From Ceratodon purpureus (lineage: Eukaryota; Streptophyta; Bryopsida; Pseudoditrichales; Ditrichaceae), in assembly GCA_014871385.1 (NCBI GenBank), contig CM026433.1, forward strand, positions 13,032,023-13,096,022: a stretch of 64,000 bases of DNA, read 5' to 3'. Both the position numbers and the translations under genes were made by a program. Under the pieces are notes generated by a model. The model saw only the letters and a list, made by a program, of their open reading frames with translations, had not been told where the DNA came from and made no database searches. Every line of letters starts with the position of its first letter. Position 1 is the stretch's first letter. Of the stretch, positions 12,125-21,767 are shown in pieces.

Positions 12125-13330
12125 CTTGAAATCACTTTGCTTGTCTACATGAGACAGAAGTGCACCATCTCACTGCTCTCCCTCTCCGGCACCCCTTTCC
12201 TCAATTGAATGCAAGCTGCCCTTCTCAGTCATCTCGCATCCCCCATCAAACAAAGAGTACTCCGAAGCAACACATTGAGCCCAGATTACTGCAAGTCAAG
12301 GACAATACAAGTCCGTCTTTGTTCATCAAATGCGCTGCCCTTCCTGCTTCCTGCACCATGCACATGAGCAGCCACACTGAGCGGCAAAAACCCTAACCTT
12401 GTATTTAGAAACTATCCACATTCCTCAAAATTGGAACACAATCCTTTCCTTCCTCCTGCTAACCTCACCTGCATACTCATTCAAAACAATTCCTTCAATC
12501 CTCACACCTCTCAAGCTACCACACCACAATGAATAAACCCTAAATTCTCCCACAACATAAACCCTCCATCACCATCCCCTCCGACCTTCCACAAACAAAA
12601 ACTCACGCACCTAGATCCCAACCATTTACCCAAAACTGCTACACTCATCCTCAAACACACACTGCTACATAATGCATTCCAAATCTAGATCAAACCAAAA
12701 CGCTGAACAGAGCATCATCACATGTCAACAGAAATCAATCCTTTCCATTCAAAAACATTGTATTCGTCCAAAAAATTGTACTTATCCAAAAAAATCCTTG
12801 AGTTTCGGAACTACTACATTACCTCAGCATTTCCAGTATGGATTCAATCCTCCCCGCCTTCGATTCTCCATGTGCAACAAACAAACATCCCGAAACCGGA
12901 GCTCTTGCATGAACTGGCACATACTCAGCTACATCTCCTCTTCACCATCTTCTGAACAACTTCGAAACTGAATCTGAACATATGCAACAACATGTTATAA
13001 TCCTCCATTCAGTACATAAACATCACATGGGTCTGAAATTTTACAAAGTTTTTATGGTGAATTCATGTGACAACAACCCACGTTGGTAGAAAATTCAGCT
13101 GATCACATGAGAGTTAAACTTAGGACAGTAAAGTCTGTAGTTTGAAACTCCATTGGATAAACCCATAAACCCAAAAGCTTACATTCTATGTCATTGGCCT
13201 AGATCAATGATGCAGTTAAGTTATATTGCATTTATCATCATCAAAGAGAAACTGTAGTGAACTTCATAACATACAAAATATGGCCCCAAAGTGTCACTCC
13301 TTGAAGGAGCTCTCAAGGAGCTGATATCTG
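12125..13330. other. Upstream region of the GH3 gene
   Basis: A CA- and C-rich stretch (about 12160-12700) is followed by AT-rich sequence. It presumably contains the promoter and 5' leader of the minus-strand GH3 gene. No gene, RNA or repeat could be supported. The open frames at 12160-12396 and 12672-12971 are compositional. Confidence 0.4.
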
Positions 13331-13334
13331 GACG

Positions 13335-13530
13335 ATACTCAGGACGATACTCAGGTGGAACAAAAAGATACCTCTGGATACGAAGTTGATGCTGTCGTGA
13401 TACCCGATGATACCCTCATCATGTCCTTCTCATACCCTCCTTGTACACTCTTCGTACCCCCGTCGTTTTCGTTACATACCCACCTGGTACAAACTTCATA
13501 CCCTCCTGGCCTCGCGACTAAGGGCTCCCC
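13335..13530. repeat. Short periodic GGGTA-type repeat
   Basis: Read on the minus strand, GGGTATGA or GGGTACGA blocks recur every 20-30 bases, often followed by GTGTAC or TTGTACC (for example near 13500, 13480, 13460 and 13435). On the plus strand this appears as repeated ATACCC. It abuts the GC-rich inverted-repeat island. Confidence 0.5.
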
Positions 13531-14130
13531 ACTTTGGGGGGAGTGCGGAGGCTGCCCGGGGAGCCCTTCTGCCCGCCTGGCCTCGCCCTCGCGGCCTCCC
13601 TTCCCCCCGCTGGCCCTCGCCCTCACGGCCGCGGTCCCGCCTGTTCCCTCTTGTTCCCAAAATACTAACCAAAACATGTCATCAACCCAAAGAGGATGGA
13701 GAATATTCGACAAAGGAGTCATCAGTCCTAAGACGCCGTTCTGGCGTAGGGAACTACTGCGGCTACGCCGCAGAGACAAGATAGTACAATTGAATTCAGT
13801 TAAGTTTTTTATTTTGTACTCCAATGATCTACAACTACTTTGTCATGGTCTTCATGAACACTGCATCACATTCAAATTACGCCTGTTGGTCATGGAGTTA
13901 CACTTGTTTGAGCTCTCAAACGGCGTGAATGCCCTCTGGGTCTTGGGAGCGGGTACGAAGGGATGGAACGGGGGAGCAGCGGGAGTGGCAGAGGAGGGCG
14001 AACAGCGGAGCGGGAGAGGGGATCGCGAGGGGTCGGGCTAGCCCTCGTCGGGCAGAAGGGCTCTCCGGGCAGCCTCTGCGCTCCCCTCAAAGTGGAGAGC
14101 CCTTAGTTGCCAGGCCTTCCTGGTACCTCT
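13485..14130. mobile_element. GC-rich element with long inverted repeats
   Basis: About 13505-13575 and, inverted, about 14040-14120 match closely. Both contain ACTAAGGGCTC, CCACTTTG, GAGGCTGCCCGG and GAGCCCTTCTGCCCG with few mismatches. A weaker match extends inward, so each arm is about 170 bases. The centre is AT-richer and holds a small palindrome (GCGGCTACGCCGC near 13760). GC content is far above the surroundings. The 228- and 157-codon frames across it are produced by the GC-rich repeat and are not called as genes. Confidence 0.6.
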
Positions 14131-15080
14131 TCATTGTGAAGTCATCTTGAGAAGTGGACATGAATTGAGGATTGGGAGAATCTCTCATTGGTGCTGAAAA
14201 CTTTAGTGAACAATGAGTGTTCATCGAAATGGAACATTGGTGTTACATGTTTGGAGTGTGACGACAGTTTGAACTATGTAGTAGAGGATGATTTAGAGGT
14301 ACAGTCGCCTACAAGATGTTTACATAATGCCTTTTAGTGGCATTCAAATATTTGTATACAACATACAATAAAATTAGTCCATGTTATCTTGCAAAATTAT
14401 CACTCAATTCTTAGCCAATCCCACTCAAGCATACCAAGTTTCAATTTCAAAAAAGTAGAATTCTAATTTTTGGTGGATTTATAAAGCCAATTTTTATGAA
14501 TTTATAATATATTTTGTTGAAAATAATTGGTGATGACTTTTTTAAATTTGATTGCAAAGGAACATACATACACGCATCTTTTGCATTAGAAATCACTCCA
14601 TTGAGAAACAAAGTTTTATTCTATGAAGAATTCAATGAAAATTTATTATGCAAATAAAAATGTAAAATAGACATTTCTTTAATGTAATTAGATTTTGGCA
14701 TTTTCTTCCTACATAGGAAATAATATTCTACATTCAAGCATGATCATGGTACTTTAACTTAAAACCGTCATCATAAATTACGCTCAAGAATGAACAAATG
14801 GACTCCAAAGTGCAACCAAGTGTGAACCAACGGCTCCTACTTTGATGACACCTCTAATATCCTTAACGAACCTTCCCACCGTCATCCCACCGCGGTCAAA
14901 CCCCCCTCACCCCTACAATCGAGCCCTCTTACCCCCTCTTCACAATACTACAACTCTATAGCCACTTTACTTTTGGGAGGGCCAAACTAGGTAGCCCAGC
15001 CAAAAACATAAGTCCTATTAATCTTTAGAAATACTAGGCTGAGTTTTCAAAAACCAAAAGCATCACTCCTATCTAATCTC

Positions 15081-15142
15081 CAAAAATATTGGAATGGGAT
15101 TTAATCAGTTGCAAAAATATTGGAATGGGATTTAATCAGTTG
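15081..15142. repeat. 31 bp tandem duplication
   Basis: The unit beginning CAAAAATATTGGAATGGGAT occurs twice without a mismatch at 15081-15111 and 15112-15142. A third, diverged copy of its core lies near 15194. Confidence 0.9.
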
Positions 15143-15400
15143 CAGCATTCTATAGTGTTGGAGTTTCACAAGTATTTTTAATATCTAATCTCCAAAAATA
15201 TTGAAATGGGATTTGATGTGTTGACGCTTTCTATAGTCTAGGAGTTTTAGAGTGGAAACTCCAACACAGTAGAAAGTTACAAACACATCTAATTGCCCAT
15301 GGCATTGTAGGGGTTTGAACAGGAGACCTCAGGGTTGGTTCCTGACAGCCTTTAAGCCCCTCCTCTTGCCTACCTTCATCTCATAGTTTAAGGTCATTTC

Positions 15401-15536
15401 GGACCAGCTGCTAGGGTTCTTGGTGTGGCCCATGTATTGGCAACCAATTAAGTTACTGATGTGAAAATGGACCAGCTGCTAGGGTTCTTGGTGTGGCCCA
15501 TGTATTGCAACCAATTTAATTACTGGTGTAAAAATA
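15401..15536. repeat. 68 bp tandem duplication
   Basis: Two units begin GGACCAGCTGCTAGGGTTCT, at 15401 and 15469, and differ at a few positions. Single copies of the same block occur near 16357 and 17445 and, inverted, near 34350. Confidence 0.85.
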
Positions 15537-16828
15537 AACCATCACTTCCTACACCAGCACATCAAAATGATTACCACAACATCTACAGTCACCTCACCCT
15601 TAAAACCAATCTAGTCAGTGCAATGAAAAAAACCATCTTTTTCCACACCAGGACACTAAAAATGATATGTTCCAACCTTCACAATACTACAGCTCTACAG
15701 CCACTTTACTTTTAGAAGGGCCGCACTCGGTAGCCCAGCCAAAAACATTAGGTCCTAGTAATCTCTGGAATCACTACGCTCAGATTTCAGAAGCAAAAAA
15801 AATAAAATCAGTCCTGTTAATCTCTAGAAATAGTAGGCTGAGTTTTCAGAAGCCAAAAACATATCTTATTTCTAAAAGTGGCCATTTTCACCATTTGAGC
15901 ATGTGCTCAAAGATTCCAACTCCACCTTGTTAATAATTACTTATTTCTATAGCCTACTACTATGCTCCCACCAAGTTCACCACACTACAAACATCTGCAC
16001 TCACTTCATCTTAAATCAACCTAATTACTGTAGTGAAAATCAACCATCCCTTCCCATACCAGCGCACTAAATATCAGTCCTATTAATCTTTGGAAATACT
16101 ACGTTGAGATTTTAAAATCTCCAAAAATATTGGAATGGAATTTGATTCTGCTTGAGTGTTCTATTGAATTGAACTTTCTACTGATAGATACTCGTGGAGT
16201 TTCTACTGATGTAGAAAGTTCACCATTCAACAGAAGGCTCAAACAGAATCACATCAAGTACTTCTAGCGAGTCGAACATGAGACCTCATGGTTGACTCTT
16301 GGGAGCTTTAAGCCCCTCCTCTTGCCTACCCTCATCTGCTAGTTTAAGGTCATTCTGGACCAGCTGCTCGGGTTTTTGAAGTGGCCTATGTATAAGCAAC
16401 CAATTCAGTTACTGATGTGAAAATAAACCATCACTTCCCACACCAGCACATCACAATGATATGTTCCCACTTCCACCCGACTACAACATCTAAAGTCACT
16501 TCACTCCTAAACCATCGTAGTCATTATAGTTAAAAAAACCATCACTTCTTATATCAAATCACAAAAATGATATGTTTCCACCTTCACATCTTATCTTATT
16601 TCTAAAAGTATTGGAATGGAATTTGATTCTGTTGCAGCATTGCACTGTATTTGAATTTATACTGCTTTCTATTGTGTTGGAATTTCTAGTAATGTAGAAA
16701 CTTGAACACACTACAATGCGACAACAAAATCACATCAAGTATTTGTTGCAAGTCCAACATGAGGCCCCATGGTTGACTCTTGGGAGCTTTAAGCCCCTCC
16801 TCTTGCCTACCCTCATTTGCTAGTTTAA

Positions 16829-17430
16829 CCCCTAAAGGTTCTGGAAATCCAAAATGGCTCTCGGCTGTTTTGGACAGCCTAAATGAAGGGATTAAAAGTA
16901 ATATTTATGCCTAAGAATTTTAATGGATGCTCCCTATACCGCAAGGTGTATGTGATAAAATTTTGAGAGCCAAATTTCACTTTTAGAACCTGCCTCTGGA
17001 AATTTTAGGTTTCAAGTCGAAAACGAGCAGTTTAAAATTAGATTATTTTGGATTTTGTTTTTGAAATGTATTCATAACCAATTTACTACTCAAAATCCGA
17101 AGTTACCTACAAGAAAAAAAGTATGAGCAAAATGTTTGGAGTAACAATCATCAAGTTTGCCTTGGCACCATTTAGAGTATGCTTTTCACTCAAAGCCAAA
17201 AAAATATATATAAAAAATCAGTAGACTTTGAACGTTATAATCTCACAAATATTAAAGATCCAACCGTTGAAATTTCACATGATATTAGTGCAGGTAGTTA
17301 GGTTCAAGATCTTACGGTTGGATGTATCAAAAAAGTAAAAAAATAAGAATCATACTCCAACTTCTACAAGGTTGTCAAAAATCACAGTTTTTGGTTTTGG
17401 AGGTCCAAAAACGGCTTGAACCTTTAGGGG
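16829..17430. mobile_element. TTAA-flanked TIR element, family A, copy 2
   Basis: A 602 bp element bounded by a perfect 13-base inverted repeat (CCCCTAAAGGTTC / GAACCTTTAGGGG) and by TTAA on each side (16825-16828 and 17431-17434). The flanks rejoin exactly: TAGTTTAAGGTCATT is uninterrupted at about 15385 and 16341 and, inverted, at about 34373. These act as empty sites, so the element added itself plus one TTAA. The interior resembles copies 1 and 4 (pairs such as GTATGTG and AGATCTTACGGTT) but is shorter. Confidence 0.85.
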
Positions 17431-18415
17431 TTAAGGTCATTTCGGACCAGCTGCTTGGGTTTTTGGTGTGGCTCATATATTGGCAACCAATTTCGTTATT
17501 GATGTGAAAATAAACCATCACTTCCCAGACCAGCACATCAAAATGATATGTTCTCACATCCACCACATTACACCATCTAAAGTCACTTTACTCCTAAACC
17601 ATAGTAGTTACTATAGTTAAAAAATAAAACCATCACTTCCTACACCAAATCACAAAAATAATTTGATCCCACCTTCACATCTTACCACAGCTACAATCAC
17701 TTTAGAAACTAAAGTAAAAATAAACCATCATACTAAGGGCCGCTTTTCATTAAGGAGCCGGGCCTATTCAACCCGTTTGAAGGCTTAAATTCCCCCTTTT
17801 AATTGGCTAAGAGACTGAAATTGCCACCAACTTCTTTACATTTAGAGGCCGAGCCAATTTGGTGGTATGAATATTTTAATTAGAAAATGCAAGTTTTAAC
17901 ATGGCCCCAGCTTGGTGTGTTGGATGCACCGAGAATGGAAGGCCAATTCTAGGCTTTGGGGCCAATGTGAGATTTGATTAAAAAAACCCTTTATAATAAA
18001 AAACACTTTTCTCTCAACTACTCAAATCCATTTGCGACACTGCAGGGAATTAAGACCTCCGCCTCACGGCTACTACGAAAGTGCCTACTAGATGTCATCC
18101 ACCTTTTCAAGTATTCCCTCCTTCATGTCCATCATCCATAATTCATTGTTTTTGTACTTACATCATTGTTGAAATTGTCAGCTCATATACCATTAGGAGG
18201 CCAAATGAAGCCTGAATCCATTTCCTTATTATATTTTTTTGGTCTATATATAAGATGTGCAAGTATAGATACGTGGTTGGAGTTATATTCTTGTGTGATT
18301 GCGGCGATTCCTAGACTTAATTAAACTTTGCAATATTGCATTATTTCCATAACATGTCGCACCGCAATGACGAACACAAGAACCATAAATATATGTATGG
18401 GCCATACATACATAC

Positions 18416-18730
18416 ATCTTTTGCATTAGAAATCACTCCATTGAGTAACAAAGTTTCCCTTTATGAAGAATTCAATGAAACGTTATTATGCAAATAATTT
18501 TCTAAAATAGATATTTCTTTAGTGTAATTAGATTTTGGCAAAAGAAATGTACCATCATGCTCAAATGTACAATGTTATTTCCCTTGTCTGGAGAAAATGC
18601 CAAAATCTAATTACAATAAAGAAATATCTATTTTACATTTTTATTTGCATAATAAATTTTCATTGAATTCTTCATAGAATAAAACTTTGATACTCAATTG
18701 AGTGATTTCTCATGCAAAAGATGTGTATAT
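18416..18730. repeat. Inverted repeat at the inner edge of the right arm
   Basis: About 18416-18541 and 18596-18728 are reverse complements with about 90 percent match and a loop of about 55 bases. Both contain GAAGAATTCAATGAAA or its complement. The first arm is also a direct copy of about 14574-14702, so the inner part of the terminal arm has been duplicated and inverted. Confidence 0.7.
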
Positions 18731-18998
18731 GTATGTTCCTTTACAATCAAATTTTTAAAATTCAGCACCAATTGTTTTCAACAAAATATATTGTAAATTC
18801 TTAAAAATTGGCTTTTAAAATTCACCAAAAATTAGAATTCTACTTTTTTGAAATTGAAACTTGGTATGCTTGAGTGGGATTGGCTAAGAATTGAGTGATA
18901 ATTTTGCAAGATAACATGGACTAATTTTATTGTATGTTATATACAAATATTTGAATGCCTCAAAAATGCATTATGTAAACATTTTGTAGGCGACTGTA

Positions 18999-20279
18999 TA
19001 GCGTGTGCAATAACTATAAACATTTGAACCTTCAAGCTGCTTTAGAAAAAGATAAAAGAACAAAAAATTAATACAAAGATTTTCCAAAAAACCAAAATGA
19101 AATAATACATTTTAATGAGAAAATATGTTTAAAATGTATAAATCCTAATTTTGTATACATGTGATGAAAATGTATTAATTCAAATTTTAAGTATGATGAG
19201 ATTTTGAAAGTTTGAAAGTAAATTTGCACTATTGATTTTAATGCTAAGTCAAAAATAATAAGTTGTTTTAGAGATCTATGAAATGAATTTGATATGGATA
19301 GAACACTTTGTAAACTTAAGACCTTTAACCCTTTAAGGTCCTGATTCAAGATTGTTTTCAAAGATTTGTTATAAAATGGTTGATGAATCACAAAAATGGA
19401 CTTGATGTACAAAACAGAGTTATAGATGTTAATGTGAAAATAACCGCTGTGCGGTTTGTCTCATCATAATCATTATTAATATTTTAAAAAATTTAATTTT
19501 GTAAGGTTTTCTCTTGAAATTCAGATAAAAATCTAAAATTAACACACACAAAAATTTAAAATATTGTTAAGGAATAAGGATAACATGCTCTATGAGATGG
19601 TATAGTTTCTATTATTTGATCATACTTATTATGGAAAATCATGTTTGAGATCTCACTTTTTGAACTAAGAATGAAACTTGACATACACTAGTTTTATAGA
19701 TTTTCAAAAAATCATAAAATCTTATTTTGAAGATCCATGCCGTACAAATGATAAACAACAAGCCCAAGAATTGAAAAATTAAAAATATGGATGAAAAGCA
19801 TCTGGTTTTAATAGATATCAGGCTGTTGTAAATCATCCAGCATCCATATTCTTGACGCCAGTGCGTCAAAGGGTTAATGAACACCCATCTACATAAGAAC
19901 CAATCCATTTTCTCTACAAAATCAAAGAATATTTATTTATTTTGTTTATCAAAAGAAATTATTAATTTTGATTTTAAGACCACATTTACTACTACTTTGC
20001 AAACAAATATTGATATTTAAACTTGTTTAATTTTTAAATGTTTACATGTTTTCTAAAGGCTTCTAAAAGCTTCTAAAAGCTTGAATTTCTGTCAATAGCC
20101 TGTCCATATTAAGCACATGAATTACAAAAATTCTACGTAGCTATAACAAAATTCTTTAATAATATTAAATACATCAAATAGTGTTTAAAATTTATTTTTA
20201 GTCAACTTCCAATCCATTCAAAGGTAACAGTTTCTAGGAACAAACTGTCTCTGAAAGTCCTACCTCAGTCCTACATCAC
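18999..20279. other. AT-rich intergenic region
   Basis: Very AT-rich sequence containing one TTAA element (described separately). Minus-strand frames of 114 and 89 codons lie in it, but they are Phe/Leu/Ile-rich and follow base composition. No gene is supported. Confidence 0.5.
19329..19873. mobile_element. TTAA-flanked element with CCCTTT ends
   Basis: The left end reads TTAA-CCCTTTAAGGTC and the right end GTGCGTCAAAGGG-TTAA, an imperfect inverted repeat bounded by TTAA at 19325-19328 and 19874-19877. The right end also folds on itself (TTGACGCCAGTGCGTCAA). TTAA target sites with CCC-starting ends are typical of the piggyBac superfamily. The 545 bp interior has no transposase-like frame. 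No empty site is available in this window. Confidence 0.45.
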
Positions 20280-21767
20280 ACCATTGACACCACCACCACC
20301 ATCATCACAACTCCAATCACCCCCACCAAAACCCAAACCAAAAAAAAAAGACGCAACCAAAACTGAACCCAAAATGGTCCCAAAATGGTCCCAAAATGGA
20401 CCAAAACTTGCCTTTCACCAACTGAAAGCGTTGAAAAGGAGAAAAGAAACGCAACCCGGTTGACTTGACCCCGAACGCCTCCCCCAGCACGACATTTCTG
20501 ACCAGAACAGGCGACCTTTCTGACCAGAACAGGCGACCTCTCCCCCCTCCCCCACCCGAAACCGTCACCGAACCCGAAACCACCACTATCTACACCTTCG
20601 TTACACCCACCTCACCCACATCTACCACTCCAGTACATATCCGACGCCTTTGGGCTCCCCTGCGCCTCCCCTGGCGACGCCTCTACTTGCCTCGCACACA
20701 CTCCGCGCTCTCTCAATGCGCAGCTGCACCACTCCACGGCACTGCAATCACGCCTTCGTAAGCTCCCTGCCCATCTCTGGATCCCCCTCTCTCGACTCCT
20801 CTGCTGGATTTTATCTGGGGTTGAGTAATGCGCTCTTTTGGGTGAAGTTTGCGTGTGAATTTTGAGTCTGGAAGGTGGTTTTGGTTGTGTTTGTGGTTGG
20901 GTAGGTTACATTTTGTGAGGTTTTGACTCTGTGCCCATCTCGCCAGCTTCCCCTCTTGATGCTTCTGCTGAATTTTATTTGGGTTCAAGTAATGCTGTAT
21001 TTTGGGTCATGTTTGGATGTGAATTTTGGGCTATGTTTGGGTGTGAATTTTGGGTTTGGAATGTGGGTGTGGTAGGATAGGTTACGGTACAGCGTTGTGA
21101 GTTTTCTATCTATCTCTTGAACCTCCTCTCTCGATGCTTCTACTGGTTTTTTAATCTGAGGTCAAGGAATGCAGTGTTTTGGGTTAAGTTTGGGTGTGAA
21201 TTTTGGTTTGGGAATGTGGTTTGGCGTGTGTGTGTGGTAGGATGGTGTAAGGTACACCATTGTGAGGTTTCTATCCATCTCACCAGCTTCCTCGTTTGGT
21301 GTTTTTGTTCATGTCTAGCTCCATATGAGTGGATAGGCCTTTTTGGTCAAAGGTTGGGGCGGGCAATTGAAGAGAATGAGAATTTGAGGAGCGAATGCAA
21401 GTTTATTGGTCATGTTCTCTCTGTGTTGAACGTTTGATTGGGTTCAGGAGTTGTTGAGTTTTTTCTTTTGAGGACGGAGCGAGGTTTTCGGTGAATTCTG
21501 GTTTTAGAAGGTTGGTGTTTGGTAGGATTTGGTTGTTTAGGGTTTTTGGTGTGTTTGAGTTGGCGTTGGATTAAATGTATGTGTTAGTAGGTGGTGGTAT
21601 AACATGGGTTTGGGTTTTAGGGTTGAGGAGGAAGAGGTATTGATTGGCATTTGTGTGAATTAGAGTACTGATTGACATATGTTGGAGTTTGTCTTACAGG
21701 GTGTGTGTTCGTTTGCCGAGGATTTCACCTGGCTTTTTTGAAGTGGAATTACTGGATTTAGAGCAAA
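20280..21767 (+). promoter_or_regulatory. Promoter and 5' leader region of EPSP synthase
   Basis: A C- and CA-rich block (20280-20760) with two exact short tandem repeats: CCCAAAATGGT three times from 20368, with the last base changed in the third, and a 22-base unit ending ACAGGCGACC twice at about 20495-20540. It is followed by TG-rich leader-like sequence with a larger tandem repeat at 20765-21310. Leader introns are possible; the transcription start is not visible. Confidence 0.5.
20765..21310. repeat. Degenerate tandem repeat, about 165-175 bp unit, upstream of EPSPS
   Basis: Three units and a partial fourth. Each has a CTC-GATGCTTCT-CTG block (near 20791, 20953 and 21128), then AAGTAATGC-like and TTTTGGGT, then GTGTGAATTTT and a GGTAGG-GTTAC tail. 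The fourth starts near 21270 and stops after CCAGCTTCC. Confidence 0.75.

Larger units (their letters stand above)
14300..18998. mobile_element. Composite foldback element with about 450 bp terminal inverted repeats
   Basis: The left arm 14300-14751 is the reverse complement of 18549-18998 along its length, at about 85-90 percent identity by eye. The outermost bases are TACAGTCGCCTACAA on the left and TTGTAGGCGACTGTA on the right, so the arms can be read as CAGTCGCC flanked by TA, as in Tc1/mariner-type insertions. The interior contains family B repeats, two short tandem duplications and the nested TTAA element at 16829-17430. No transposase frame was found, so it would be non-autonomous. Confidence 0.6.

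Noticed and set aside
13351-14041. Long frames of 157 and 228 codons on both strands
   Set aside because: They cross the GC-rich inverted repeat, are Pro/Arg/Ser-rich and share no domain; low stop frequency follows from composition.
19068-19412. 114-codon minus-strand hydrophobic frame
   Set aside because: It lies in AT-rich DNA and partly within the TTAA element; the Phe/Ile/Ser bias follows base composition.
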